Of a stretch of 64,000 bases of DNA, positions 8,144 through 17,188 are shown in pieces. Source of the DNA: Embleya hyalina. GTDB lineage: Bacteria > Actinomycetota > Actinomycetes > Streptomycetales > Streptomycetaceae. The DNA is taken from NCBI RefSeq assembly GCF_003967355.1, contig NZ_BIFH01000014.1, positions 372,001-436,000 of the forward strand. Reading direction: 5' to 3'. Made by a program: the position numbers and the translations under genes. The notes below the pieces were generated by a model. It made no database searches. It had not been told where the DNA came from and saw nothing but the letters and a program-made list of their open reading frames with translations. Every line of letters starts with the position of its first letter. The first letter of the stretch is position 1.

Positions 8144-8953
8144 ATGACATCGAGCTCGCCGGCGCGCCCGAAGAGCCGGACCGCCGTTGCCCGCGAGGTG
8201 ATCCGACGGCGCATCCTGCGCCTGGAGATGCCGCCCGGGACGGTCTTCAGCGAGGGCGACCTGGCCGCCGCCCTGGACCTGGGCAAGACGCCGGTGCGCG
8301 AGGCGCTGAACCTGCTCACCCACGAGAGCCTGGTGGCGGTCGCGCCGCACTCGGGCTATCTGGTCATGCCGGTCACCCTGCGCGACGTCCGGGAACTGCT
8401 CGAACTGCGCGTGACGGTCGAAACGTTGCCGGCCCGCCTGGTGGCCGCGCGGGCCGAGGGCGCGGCCGGTCTGGACGCGGCGGCGCTCGCGTGGTGGCAG
8501 GCGACCAGCGGGGAGCGGACGGACGCGGTGCCGACGCCGGTCCGGGGCCTGGCCGACGCCGCCGCGCTGGCCGAACGGGCCGGCAACGCGCGGGCGGCCG
8601 AGGTCGAGGGGTACGTACTGCGCCACCAGCTGCGGCACCTGTACCTGGCCACCGCGCTCGGCGACCCGTGCTGGCCCGCGCCCGACCGCTCCGCGCTGCC
8701 GGCCGCGCTGGCCGCGGGCGACCCGGACGGCGCGGCGGCCGTGGTCGAGGACGGGATCCGGGCCCTGGGCGCGGCGCTGTTCGCGGCGCTGGTGCCGGTG
8801 GTGGCCGCGTACCTGGACCGGCCCGCGGCCGGCGGGCCGGCGGGCCCACCGCCCGACGCGGTACTCGACCTGGACCTGGGCACGCTGCTCCGCGACGGTG
8901 TTTGCGACGTGCGGCCGGGCCGGGTGATCACCGCCGAGGCGACGGCGCGGTGA
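8144..8953 (+). CDS. GntR-family regulator, FadR/FCD subfamily
   Basis: 269 aa from ATG at 8144, chosen because GGAGAG lies just upstream and the wHTH starts soon after; the frame is open to 8042. The winged helix (about residues 12-72) has the GntR pattern REVIRRRILRLEMPPGT and KTPVREALNLLTHESLV. The rest is an Ala-rich all-helical domain like FCD, but its metal-binding histidines are not clear. Its last 26 bp overlap the end of the convergent GntR gene. The two share the winged-helix pattern and look like diverged paralogues. Confidence 0.8.
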   Translation: MTSSSPARPKSRTAVAREVIRRRILRLEMPPGTVFSEGDLAAALDLGKTPVREALNLLTHESLVAVAPHSGYLVMPVTLRDVRELLELRVTVETLPARLVAARAEGAAGLDAAALAWWQATSGERTDAVPTPVRGLADAAALAERAGNARAAEVEGYVLRHQLRHLYLATALGDPCWPAPDRSALPAALAAGDPDGAAAVVEDGIRALGAALFAALVPVVAAYLDRPAAGGPAGPPPDAVLDLDLGTLLRDGVCDVRPGRVITAEATAR

Positions 8954-9659
8954 TGTTCACGTCGAGCAGCGCGTCGTTGGCCAGCAACGTGTCGAGCACC
9001 CGCTCCCGACAGCCGGTCAGCCGGGTGTGCGCGGCCCGCCCGGCCGCCTCCGCGTCGCCCTCCGCCAGCGCGTCGAGGAGCGGACCGTCGTCGCCCGCGA
9101 TCACCCGCAGGTGCGGCCCGTCGGCGGTGACGCACAACCGCAGCAGCCGGTGGTGGGCGTACAGCGTGCCGGCCAGCGCGCGCCGCAGATGCCGGTTGCC
9201 CGCCAGATCGGCGATCACCAGATGCAGCCGGGTGTACCGGTCCAGCCAGGCGTCCGGCCCGGACACCGGGGTCGGCGTACGCACCCACGCACCCTCGCGC
9301 GCCGGCGCCGTGCCGACCTCCGCCGCCCGCCGGGCCACCGCCGCCGAGGCGTCCCGGGCGAGCACCCGATGCAGGTCGAACAACTCGCGCGCGGAGCGGA
9401 GCGTGACCCGGGTGACCCGGTAGCCGCTGCGCGGGATCACGTCGACGAACCCGTCCTCGGCCAGCAGCGCCAGCGCCTCGTGTACGGGTGTCTTGCTCAT
9501 GCCCAGTTCCTCGGCCACCGCCTTCTCGGTGAACCGCGCCCCCGGGGCCAGCTCCAGGTACAACACCCGGCGCCGGATCTCCCGATACGCCGAGCCGGTC
9601 AGCGACCCCGGTCGCCCCTCGCCACCGGTGCGGTACCCGGGCGGACTCGCCTGCGCCAT
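8928..9659 (-). CDS. GntR-family regulator, FadR/FCD subfamily (paralogue of the convergent neighbour)
   Basis: 243 aa, ATG at 9659 after CGAGGAG. The N-terminal wHTH is at about residues 20-80 (REIRRRVLYLELAPGARFTEK; SKTPVHEALALLAEDGFV). The C-terminal domain is FCD-like and keeps candidate metal ligands (RLHLVIADLAGN, HHRLLRL). It overlaps the convergent GntR gene by 26 bp, so the two transcripts are antisense at their 3' ends. No target gene is adjacent in the same direction, and the target is unknown. Confidence 0.82.
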   Translation of the reverse strand: MAQASPPGYRTGGEGRPGSLTGSAYREIRRRVLYLELAPGARFTEKAVAEELGMSKTPVHEALALLAEDGFVDVIPRSGYRVTRVTLRSARELFDLHRVLARDASAAVARRAAEVGTAPAREGAWVRTPTPVSGPDAWLDRYTRLHLVIADLAGNRHLRRALAGTLYAHHRLLRLCVTADGPHLRVIAGDDGPLLDALAEGDAEAAGRAAHTRLTGCRERVLDTLLANDALLDVNITAPSPRR

Positions 9660-9767
9660 GACACTCCTCGGGACTCGATACGACTCGGTCGGGTGCGATG
9701 TGGTGCGGGTGCGGGTGGGACGTGGTGCGGTGGGACGTGCCGTGGTGCGCCTCGGTGTCGTGCGGGC

Positions 9768-11300
9768 TCAGTAGAAGTGCCGCAGGTCGGGCCAGATGCG
9801 GGACCAGGGCTTCGTGGTGCCGGCGCACAGCTCGACCACCGCGTGTTGTTCCTCGTTGTCGACCCCCTTGCCGTTGTCCACCCGGGTGACCAGCCGGCAG
9901 TCGACGAAGTCGCGGTAGCGCGCGCTGACTTCGCCCTCGCGGACGACCACGACGGGCCCGTCGGCGCGGTCCGGCGGCGGGCCCCAGTCGGCGAAGGACA
10001 TGTGGCCCGAGTACGGCCTCGGCAACCCCCGGGCCGGACCGTAGCGGTCCAGCGCGCCGGCCTCGCCGTAGTTGCCCGCGAACAACACCGCCCGGCCGCG
10101 CCGGTCCGGCGGGATCCGCCCCCAGGCCACCGCCGCCGCGTCGGCCAGTTCCGGCCAGCCGATCTGCTCGCCCTGTTCGGGGTTGATCCCGATCACCGCG
10201 TTCACCCGTCCGGCCGGCAACAGCGGCAGCGCGACGACCGCACTGGTGACGGTGGCGACCAGGAGCATCGAACCCACCGGTACCCGCCGCCCGGGCCGGC
10301 TCGCGGCCCACCGCACGGTCGGCTCGCACCCCGCCGCGACCAGCACCAGAAGCAGCGGCAGCGCGTAGTACGACTTGCCGCCGGAGGCGATCACCAGCAC
10401 GCACAGGATCGCGTAGCCCGGCACTATCGAGCGGGCCCAGCCGATCTGCGGTCCCCGCAGCAGCCGTCGCGCGCCGGCCACCCAGATCGGCACGAACAGT
10501 GGCGACAGGTAGGCGATTTGCAGCGGGACGAACATGATCCGGTTCTCGGTGCCGTCGTCCGTGCTGATTCCGCCGGCCACGGTGAACTGCGGCCAGCCGT
10601 GGGTGGCCTGCCACCACAGACCCGGCGCGCTCAGCCCGATCGCGATCGCCGCGCCGCCGACCAGCCACCGGCTGCGCAGCACCTCGCGGGGGCCGACCGC
10701 GAACAGGCCCACGAGCAGGGCGACCACGAGGTAGCCGACCAGGTACTTGTTCAGCATCGCGAAGCCGACGGCGGCACCCACCGCGAGCCACCAGCGCCCG
10801 TCGCCGGTGCGCAGCAGCCGCAGGACGAACCACGCGATCAGCAGCCAGGCGACGATGTCCAGGGTCGCGGTGGACCACAGGTGACCGATGCCGAGCACGA
10901 TCCCGGAGGTGGCCGCGCAGGCCGCCGCGAGCAGCTGGCCGGCCCGTCCGCTGCCGAACTCCCGGGCGATCAGGGCGACCAGGAGCACCGTCCCGGCGCA
11001 CGCGAGGGCGGCGAATATCCGCAGGTCCTGCGGATCGTCCCCGAACAGTTCGCCGGACGCCCGGGCGAGCAGCGGGGTCAGTGGAGGCTGGTCCACGTAG
11101 CCCCAGGCGAGATGTCGACCGGCCACGACGAAGTAGAGCTCGTCGCGGTGGAATCCGTAGCGCGCGGACACCGCCGCCTGCAGCGCGAATACCGCGACCA
11201 TGATCAGCACGATCGGTCGCTTGGCGAGCGGGGGCAGGGCGGGCGGGGCCGGGGCAGGCAGCAACGGTTCGGTCGACGTGCCTTTCTCCACACGGCTCAT
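9768..11300 (-). CDS. Polytopic glycosyltransferase, ArnT/PMT-like (GT-C, PMT_2)
   Basis: 510 aa from ATG at 11300. A cytoplasmic start is followed by about ten hydrophobic helices and a C-terminal soluble domain (about residues 390-510). The first loop carries HRDELYFVVAGRHLAWGYVDQPP, in which the Asp-Glu pair is the signature of GT-C enzymes of the PMT_2/ArnT type. Such enzymes transfer a sugar or aminosugar from a polyprenyl phosphate to an acceptor outside the membrane. Acceptor and donor cannot be read here. The gene is alone, with only regulators and a kinase relic as neighbours. Confidence 0.82.
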   Translation of the reverse strand: MSRVEKGTSTEPLLPAPAPPALPPLAKRPIVLIMVAVFALQAAVSARYGFHRDELYFVVAGRHLAWGYVDQPPLTPLLARASGELFGDDPQDLRIFAALACAGTVLLVALIAREFGSGRAGQLLAAACAATSGIVLGIGHLWSTATLDIVAWLLIAWFVLRLLRTGDGRWWLAVGAAVGFAMLNKYLVGYLVVALLVGLFAVGPREVLRSRWLVGGAAIAIGLSAPGLWWQATHGWPQFTVAGGISTDDGTENRIMFVPLQIAYLSPLFVPIWVAGARRLLRGPQIGWARSIVPGYAILCVLVIASGGKSYYALPLLLVLVAAGCEPTVRWAASRPGRRVPVGSMLLVATVTSAVVALPLLPAGRVNAVIGINPEQGEQIGWPELADAAAVAWGRIPPDRRGRAVLFAGNYGEAGALDRYGPARGLPRPYSGHMSFADWGPPPDRADGPVVVVREGEVSARYRDFVDCRLVTRVDNGKGVDNEEQHAVVELCAGTTKPWSRIWPDLRHFY

Positions 11301-11475
11301 TAGGTCATGGTGCCGGATCGACGAGCGGTACGGCAGAGACTCGCGCGCAGGTCCGGACAACAAGTCGGGTCGGTCGAACGCACGGCCCAACGTCGACGGG
11401 ACGGAATCGGGGACGCCCGTTTTCCGGCACGATGACCGGATCCCGGCGCACACCGTCCTTCGGGCGTGGCCTGCC

Positions 11476-11786
11476 ATGGACATGCGGGGTTCGGGGCGCT
11501 CGGTCGCGGGCCGGTACCGCCTGCGCGAGCGGTTGGGTGCCGGGGGCCCGGGCGTGGTCCGGCGCGCCAGCGACGAGTCGTCGCCCGTCGAGGTCGCGCT
11601 CGAACAGGTGACCGTCGGCGACCGGCCGCCGGACGCGGAACGCGAGCGGCGGGTGGCCCGGGCCATGCGCGAGTCGCGCAAACGCCGCGCGAGCGTCCGC
11701 ACATCGTCGGGCGGCCACGACGCGGCACCCGGCCGACGCGTTGCCCCGACGTCGCGGGCGGCGACGAGGGCACGGCAACCGAGTGA
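11476..11786 (+). pseudogene. Relic of a serine/threonine protein kinase N-lobe
   Basis: From ATG 11476 the frame reads a kinase N-lobe: RYRLRERLGAGGPGVVRRA is the glycine-rich loop (normally GxGGMGxVWxA) and EVALEQV stands where the catalytic Lys strand (VALKxV) should be, with Lys replaced by Glu. After about residue 70 the similarity moves to another frame, where RERPHIVGRPRR resembles the 'HPHIVxLHD' strand. That frame stops at 11786. There is no catalytic loop, DFG motif or TM segment. A frameshift, a lost Lys and truncation together point to a dead fragment. Confidence 0.6.
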
Positions 11787-12002
11787 ACGCTCTCGGGAAT
11801 CGGGCCGGTCGTATCCGCCGTGGTGGTCGTACCGCTCGACTCCCGACGGCCGGCGGCGGGCCGGTCGCACCGGGGCAACTCCCGTGTGGCGGAAGGCGGA
11901 TCGGGACCGTGTCCGGGGCGGGCGACTGCTACCGTGGATCCCGACCGTCCGGACGGTCCGGGCGGCTCGGGTGAGTTTTCACCCGGGGACGGGGGTGTGC
12001 CG

Positions 12003-12542
12003 ATGCGTGATCGATTGTTGGACGCGGTGGAACGGGTACTGGTTCGGGACGGCGTGGAGTCGGTTCGGCTGGACGCGGTGGCCCGGGAGGCCGGGGTCAG
12101 CAAGGGCGGGCTGCTGCACCACTTCCCGAGCAAGCAGGACCTGGTGCGCGGGGTCGTCGAGCGACTGGCCGATCGGTTCGAGGCCGCGCTGCCCGAACCC
12201 GGGGCGCCGCCCGGGGCGTTCGCGCTGGCCTGGTTGCAGGCGAGCATCCCGGCCGAGTCGCCGACCGGTGATCGCAGCGGCGCCGACCAGGTCCCGCTCG
12301 CGCTGCTCGCCGCGGCGGGCGGGCCGGACGTCCTGGCCGCGCTGCGGGACCGCTACGCCCGCTGGCAACTCCGGCTCGCCGCCGACGGTCTGGAGCCGGC
12401 CGTGGCCGATCTGGTCCGGATGGCCGTCGACGGCTGGTGGGCCGCGCGGCTGTTGGATCTGGGCGTGCCGCACGACGACGCGCACACCGAACTGCGGGCG
12501 CTGCTCGTCGAGTTGATCCGTACCCGAGGCGGCGCGGGGTGA
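12003..12542 (+). CDS. TetR-family regulator coupled to a DUF5360 membrane protein
   Basis: 179 aa, ATG at 12003. The HTH is near residues 20-52 (VAREAGVSKGGLLHHFPSKQDLV), and the C-terminal half resembles the TetR_C_6-like group. The stop overlaps the GTG start of the next gene by 4 bp (GTGA at 12539-12542), so translation is coupled and the membrane protein is the likely regulated partner. The region upstream holds only the kinase relic. Confidence 0.87.
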   Translation: MRDRLLDAVERVLVRDGVESVRLDAVAREAGVSKGGLLHHFPSKQDLVRGVVERLADRFEAALPEPGAPPGAFALAWLQASIPAESPTGDRSGADQVPLALLAAAGGPDVLAALRDRYARWQLRLAADGLEPAVADLVRMAVDGWWAARLLDLGVPHDDAHTELRALLVELIRTRGGAG

Positions 12543-13027
12543 GCGCGGGCGTGGGCGCGTGTGCGCGCGGGCTGTTCCCCGGCGGCGCGAGCCGTGCCGT
12601 GTCCCGGGCGCGGACCGTCGACGTGATGTGCTTCACCCGGGTCTCGATGGCCGTCGCCGACGTGGGCTTCCTGCTCTACTGGACCGTCACCCTCCTCGCG
12701 CTGCTCCCGGCCGAGTACGCGTACAAGGACTACGCCGATCCGGTGATGAGCGACTGGAACCACTCGTTCGCGCCGCTCGACGTCGCCGCCGCGGTGACCG
12801 GGCTCGCCGCGCTGCGCGCGGGGCGGCGGATCGCCCCGGAGCGGGTGCATCCGCTGCTGCCGATCTCGCTGCTGCTGAGCTCCGTCGCCGGCCTCCAGGC
12901 GGTGGTGTTCTGGACCCTGCGCGGCGACTTCGCGATCGAGTGGTGGTTGCCCAACCTGTTCCTGCTGCTGTTCCCGCTGCCCGCGCTCGCCGTGCTCGTG
13001 CGGCGTACGACGATCGCCCGGCCCTGA
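12539..13027 (+). CDS. DUF5360 (YvaD-like) membrane protein
   Basis: 162 aa from GTG 12539, which overlaps the TetR stop. An in-frame ATG further in could instead begin at the first helix. Four hydrophobic helices are visible in the last 130 residues. The loop YKDYADPVMSDWNHSFAPLD matches the DUF5360 pattern 'YxDYxxPxxxxWNxSFxPLD', seen in Bacillus YvaD. The family has no known biochemical function. Coupling to a TetR gene is a common arrangement for an inducible transporter or stress membrane protein, but nothing here shows a substrate. Confidence 0.72.
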   Translation: MSAGVGACARGLFPGGASRAVSRARTVDVMCFTRVSMAVADVGFLLYWTVTLLALLPAEYAYKDYADPVMSDWNHSFAPLDVAAAVTGLAALRAGRRIAPERVHPLLPISLLLSSVAGLQAVVFWTLRGDFAIEWWLPNLFLLLFPLPALAVLVRRTTIARP

Positions 13028-13125
13028 CCGGGAGGGGTAACGTCACCACCCGGAACGCTCCGCGCTCCGCGCCCGCGGGCGGCTTTCCGGCCCGGACGTC
13101 CGACCCCTGCGAGGAAGCCCACCAC

Positions 13126-13608
13126 GTGTCCAAGACCCCCGACATCGGCGCTCCGGCACCGGACTTCACCCTCGACGCGGTACGCCTGACCGAGGGCGAG
13201 GCGATCCGCGAACCGCTCACCCTGTCCGCGCAACGCGGCCGTCCGGTGGTGCTGGCCTTCTATCCCGGCGACGACACCGCGGTGTGTACGAAGCAACTGT
13301 GCTCGTACTCCTCGGGTTTCGAGCAGTTCACCGATCTCGACGCGGTGGTCTGGGGGATCAGTCCGCAGGGACTCGACAGCCACGAGCGCTTCGCCCGCAA
13401 ACACGGCCTGCGGATGCCGCTGCTCGCCGACACGGAGCATCGGGTCGTCGAGTCCTACGGCATCGGCATGGGCGGCAAGGCGCTGCGCCGGGCGGTGTTC
13501 ATCGTGGACGCCGAGGGTGTGCTGCGCTGGAAGCACGTGGCGCTGGTCGGCCTCACCTACCGGGGAGTCGACACGCTGACGGCCCAATTGAGGTTGCTCG
13601 ACGCCTGA
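13126..13608 (+). CDS. Peroxiredoxin, AhpC/TSA-Bcp type
   Basis: 160 aa from GTG 13126 after GAGGA. The peroxidatic motif FYPGDDTAVCTKQLC carries C54, with a second cysteine at C59 that could serve as resolving cysteine (atypical 2-Cys, Bcp-like). The thioredoxin fold is complete, with RAVFIVDAEG and WKH conserved. The expected role is reduction of alkyl and lipid hydroperoxides in the cytoplasm using a thioredoxin-type donor. The gene is alone and convergent with the S1 protease, with 24 bp between their stops. Confidence 0.9.
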   Translation: MSKTPDIGAPAPDFTLDAVRLTEGEAIREPLTLSAQRGRPVVLAFYPGDDTAVCTKQLCSYSSGFEQFTDLDAVVWGISPQGLDSHERFARKHGLRMPLLADTEHRVVESYGIGMGGKALRRAVFIVDAEGVLRWKHVALVGLTYRGVDTLTAQLRLLDA

Positions 13609-13632
13609 GTCGCGGGCCGGGGGCGCCCGTCG

Positions 13633-14586
13633 TCAGAAGTTCAGCGGTTGCACGAAGGTCGGCGCCCCCTCGGTCGGTCCGCCGCTGATCAGGGCCACCC
13701 CCGTGGAACCGGTGTGGACCGGGCCGCCGGAGTCGCCGGCGGCGCCGGATTGGGTGCTGCGGGCCAGGCCGGTGACCGGGCCCTCGGGATAGTTGACGGT
13801 GACGTCGACGGCGTCGATGGTGCCGCAGCGGGTGCCGCCGGCCGCGCCGGTGCCGCAGACCCGGTCGTCGAGGTGGGGGCGGCCGAAGGCGGTGATCGTG
13901 GTGATGGCGTCGCCGTCGAGGATGTCGGGGGCCAGCGTGACGCCGTCCGCGCCGGGGACGAAGGCCCAGTCGGCGCCGGGGAAGCGGGAGTCGTCGACGG
14001 TGCCGATCCGGGTGCCGGTGCCGTCGTACCAGGTGGGCGCGTCGTGGGCGCAATGGCCCGCCGTCGTGGTGGTGTTCGGGCGATACCCGTTGAAGCCGGC
14101 GGTGCACACGAAGACCGTGCCGGTGAGGCCGCTGTACAGGGTGCTGCCGCCGTGGAAGGCCGCCGCCCGCGGCGCCGCCTCGCCCGCCGGCGCCCGGGCC
14201 ACGCGCGGGCGCATGGGGGTGTCCACCTCGGTGATCTCGACCAGCGCGGGTACCAGGCGGGCGGCCGTCAGGAAGGCCGTGGTGAGCGGATCGGCGGCGC
14301 CGCGCAGGGTGGCCAGGGTCAGCGTGCAGCGGCGGTGGTCGACGTACCAGTACTGGCCGGAGCCCGCCCGGCCGTCGAGCGCGAGCGCGTCGAGGCGGCC
14401 GTGCAGCGCGTGTAGTCGCTCGAGCCGGTCGGTCGGGCAACCGGCGCCGGCCGGGTCGGCGCCGGCCGGGCCGGCGAGCGAGGTGAGCACGAGGACGGCC
14501 GCCGCGGCCATCACCCCCGTCGACCGCGTCACGGTGCTCCGCGTGGTCCGCGTGGTGCGCTTCATGCGGAAGACCGTACGGATCAC
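13633..14586 (-). CDS. Secreted trypsin-like serine protease (S1, streptogrisin-like)
   Basis: 317 aa from GTG 14586; an in-frame ATG 7 codons later is an equal choice. A long N-region with many Arg and a hydrophobic core (VMAAAAVLVLTSLAGPAGA) forms a signal peptide ending near residue 43. The catalytic triad is intact: H178 in TAGHC, D206 in ADWAF, and S286 in GDSGGP. About 100 residues between signal peptide and protease domain could be a propeptide. The cysteine pair near TAGHC and the CGT...RCGT pair fit S1 disulfides. The family cleaves proteins outside the cell. Confidence 0.85.
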   Translation of the reverse strand: MIRTVFRMKRTTRTTRSTVTRSTGVMAAAAVLVLTSLAGPAGADPAGAGCPTDRLERLHALHGRLDALALDGRAGSGQYWYVDHRRCTLTLATLRGAADPLTTAFLTAARLVPALVEITEVDTPMRPRVARAPAGEAAPRAAAFHGGSTLYSGLTGTVFVCTAGFNGYRPNTTTTAGHCAHDAPTWYDGTGTRIGTVDDSRFPGADWAFVPGADGVTLAPDILDGDAITTITAFGRPHLDDRVCGTGAAGGTRCGTIDAVDVTVNYPEGPVTGLARSTQSGAAGDSGGPVHTGSTGVALISGGPTEGAPTFVQPLNF

Positions 14587-14741
14587 GCCCGGTTCGGGCC
14601 GGTGAACCGGGCCGAGGTCACCCGATCGGGCGCCCCATGCCCGGATCGGAGCGTGGGCATGGGGCGATTCCGCATCCGGTGGCGCGTCGATCCGCGCGGG
14701 CGGATGTGTTCGCCGGCCCGGACCACCTTGCGCCGAATACG

Positions 14742-14760
14742 CAAGGTAAGGCTAACCTAA
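14742..14760. promoter_or_regulatory. Iron box (IdeR/DmdR type) before the siderophore-binding lipoprotein
   Basis: CAAGGTAAGGCTAACCTAA matches the actinobacterial iron-box consensus TTAGGTTAGGCTAACCTAA at 16 of 19 positions. It ends 60 bp before the start codon of the lipoprotein gene, so iron-loaded DmdR/IdeR should repress it. Confidence 0.85.
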
Positions 14761-14820
14761 GTGGCGTCCTGGGGGTGTTGCCGTGTTCGCCCCCGCCCTT
14801 TCTCGCGCCCGGAGCCCCAC

Positions 14821-15843
14821 ATGCCCACTTCTCTTCGCCCGCTCGTGACCGCTCGGCGGCGCGCGGTCCGGTTGCTCGCCGTGGCGGGAGCGGCCGGTCT
14901 GCTGCTCACCGGATGCGGATCCGACTCCGACTCCAAGTCCGACTCGAAGCCCGCCGCGAGCCAGGGCGGCGGCGGGGGCGGCGACTCGGCCGGCGGCACC
15001 CGGACGGTCAAGGACGCCACCGGTACCGCCGTGCAGGTACCGGCCAATCCGAAGCGCGTCGTGGTGCTCACCCAGGAGGACCTGGACGCGGTGCTCGCGC
15101 TCGGCGTCAAGCCGGTGGGCATCACCAACGGCCAGGGCCTGGACAAGCCGCCCGCCTACCTGGCCGACAAGGTCAAGGGCATAGAGGTGATCGGCAACCT
15201 GCTCCAGCCGGTGATGGACAAGGTGATCGCGGCCAAGCCCGACCTGATCCTGGCCGGCGACATGCAGGACACGCAGATGCTCGGCCAGTTGCGCAAGATC
15301 ACCCCGGCGACGCTGGTGACCATGGCGCCCACCGACGACTGGAAGTTGTCCTTCCGCGGCGTCGGCAACGCGGTCAACAAGCTGGAGCAGGCGAACAAGG
15401 TGATCACCGACTACGAGGCCAAGGCCAAGAAGACCGGCGAGGACCTGACCGCGAACAAGGGCGCCGCGGTCAGCATCGTGCGCTGGAACCCGAACGGCCC
15501 GAGCTGGATGGAGAAGCGCCAGTTCGCCAGTGGCGTGGCGCTGGACATGGGCCTGACCCGGCCGAAGGCGCAGGACAAGGACGGCAACGCGCACACGCCC
15601 GCGCTGAGCCTGGAGAAGATCTCCGAGATCGACGGCGACTGGCTCTTCCTCGGCACGCTCACCGCGGATGGCGCGAGCGCGCTCAAGGAGGTGCAGAGCA
15701 AGCCGGCCTACAAGGAGTTGAACGCCGTGCAGAAGAACCACGTGGTCACGGTGGACGGTTCGGTGTGGTCCACGCGCGGCGGGCCGCTGGCGGCCGACGT
15801 GGTGCTCGGCGACATCGCGAAGGCGCTGTCGGCGACCTCCTGA
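14821..15843 (+). CDS. Iron-siderophore-binding lipoprotein (FecB/FepB family)
   Basis: 340 aa from ATG 14821; CGGAG lies 10 bp upstream. The signal peptide ends in the lipobox LLTGC with C32 as the lipidated residue, then a Ser/Gly-rich tether to about residue 60. The mature part has the two-lobed periplasmic-binding-protein-2 pattern (VPANPKRVVVL, KPDLILAG, AADVVLGD). Its role is extracellular capture of the ferric siderophore for a FecCD permease, here the fused permease at 31822-34209. It stands first in the siderophore locus behind an iron box and a strong terminator follows, so it is probably monocistronic. Confidence 0.9.
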   Translation: MPTSLRPLVTARRRAVRLLAVAGAAGLLLTGCGSDSDSKSDSKPAASQGGGGGGDSAGGTRTVKDATGTAVQVPANPKRVVVLTQEDLDAVLALGVKPVGITNGQGLDKPPAYLADKVKGIEVIGNLLQPVMDKVIAAKPDLILAGDMQDTQMLGQLRKITPATLVTMAPTDDWKLSFRGVGNAVNKLEQANKVITDYEAKAKKTGEDLTANKGAAVSIVRWNPNGPSWMEKRQFASGVALDMGLTRPKAQDKDGNAHTPALSLEKISEIDGDWLFLGTLTADGASALKEVQSKPAYKELNAVQKNHVVTVDGSVWSTRGGPLAADVVLGDIAKALSATS

Positions 15844-15849
15844 GCACGG

Positions 15850-15893
15850 GTCGGGGGGCCGGGCCCGGTGATTCCGGGCCCGAGGACCCCGAC
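15850..15893 (+). terminator. Nested hairpin after the binding-protein gene
   Basis: An inner stem CGGGCCCG (15860-15867) pairs with the same palindromic word at 15875-15882 around a 7-nt loop. An outer stem GTCGGGG (15850-15856) pairs with CCCCGAC (15887-15893). It begins 7 bp after the stop codon. Confidence 0.65.
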
Positions 15894-15970
15894 CGCGGCC
15901 CCGGGCCGACCGGCTTCGGCCGACTGTCGGCGATTCGACTGTTCTCGATCTGCGGAAGGCGACCGGCACC

Positions 15971-17188
15971 ATGGACACCCCGATCCTGCACGCGCTGAGC
16001 CGGGCGGTCGACGCCGGACGCGTCGACGCCTGCGCCGAGTTCTGGGCCCGGGTCGAGGCGGTCGGCGCCCCGCTGATCGAGCCCGATCCGGACGATCCCG
16101 GGCAGCGGTTGGTCACGTTCGTGTGGCGGGACGACCCGGCCGGGCCCGCCGGCGACGTGCTGGCATTGCTGCACACCTTCACCGATCGGGACCGGCACGC
16201 GGGCGATCTGACGCCGCATCTGCTGCGTCGGGTGCCGGGGACGGACGTACGGGCGATCACCCATCGGCTGCCGGCCGGGCTGCGCGCGTCGTACCAGTTC
16301 TTCGTCGGCACCGGCTCGCGGGCCGACACGCTGCGTACCGATCGGGCGGCCTGGCTGGGCGTGTTGGACGCCGCGGTGCCCGATCCGTACAACCACGCAC
16401 CCACCCTGGCCGCCCGGGACGGCCGCAACCCGTCCTCGGTACTCGCGCTGCCGGACGCCCCCGCGCAGCCGTGGGCGCGGCGTCGGCCGGGGATCCCGCG
16501 CGGCCCGCGCGAGGACACCACGGTCGACGGCCGCCGGGTGAGCGTGCTGCTCCCGCCCGCCATGGGACGACAGCCCTGCCGGGTCGTGGTGCTGCTGGAC
16601 GGGGAGGTGTGGGGATCGGTGCTCTCGATCGGCGACACCCTCGACAACCTGCACGCCGACGGCCGCATCCCGCCGACCGTCGCGCTGCTCGTGGACACGA
16701 TGGGCCGGGAGCGGCGGATGGCCGATCTCACCTGTAGCGAACCGTTCGTGGACTGGCTCGCCGACGTGTTGCTGCCGTGGGCGGGCGAACGGTACGGCGT
16801 CTCCACGGACCCGGCGCACACCGTACTGGCCGGGCAGAGCGCGGGCGGGCTGACCGCCGCCTTCGGGGCGTTCCATCGGCCGGACCGCTTCGGCAACGCG
16901 CTGTCCCAGTCCGGGTCGTTCTGGTGGCCGGACCCGGACGAGACCAACGACGGGCCCGAGTGGTTGACCCGGCGGTTCGCCGCGACCGAGCGGTTGCCGA
17001 TCCGGTTCCACCTCGAGGTGGGCCTGCTCGAATGGATGCTCGTGGCCGAGAACCGGCGCCTGCGCGATGTGCTGCGCGAGCGCGGATACCCGCTCACCTA
17101 CACCGAGTTCGACGGCGGCCACGACTACGCCTGCTGGCGCGGCGGGCTCGCCGTCGGACTCGTGGGACTGCTGTCAGCCGGCGGCTGA
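15971..17188 (+). CDS. fes: Enterochelin esterase-type ferric siderophore hydrolase
   Basis: 405 aa, ATG after GGAAGG. The first ~170 residues form the Fes N-terminal domain (FVWRDD, YQFFVGTG). The alpha/beta-hydrolase domain follows, with nucleophile S290 in GQSAGG and the terminal histidine in GGHDYACWR. Fes enzymes cut the trilactone ester bonds of ferric catechol siderophores in the cytoplasm to free the iron. An ester-hydrolysing enzyme fits a cyclic ester product made with threonine. Its last 15 bp overlap the end of the convergent MFS gene. I found no iron box directly in front of it; the gap to the previous gene holds a terminator. Confidence 0.9.
   Translation: MDTPILHALSRAVDAGRVDACAEFWARVEAVGAPLIEPDPDDPGQRLVTFVWRDDPAGPAGDVLALLHTFTDRDRHAGDLTPHLLRRVPGTDVRAITHRLPAGLRASYQFFVGTGSRADTLRTDRAAWLGVLDAAVPDPYNHAPTLAARDGRNPSSVLALPDAPAQPWARRRPGIPRGPREDTTVDGRRVSVLLPPAMGRQPCRVVVLLDGEVWGSVLSIGDTLDNLHADGRIPPTVALLVDTMGRERRMADLTCSEPFVDWLADVLLPWAGERYGVSTDPAHTVLAGQSAGGLTAAFGAFHRPDRFGNALSQSGSFWWPDPDETNDGPEWLTRRFAATERLPIRFHLEVGLLEWMLVAENRRLRDVLRERGYPLTYTEFDGGHDYACWRGGLAVGLVGLLSAGG

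Noticed and set aside
15844-15970. Iron box directly before fes
   Set aside because: No 19-mer close to the consensus is present; only the terminator hairpin was found.
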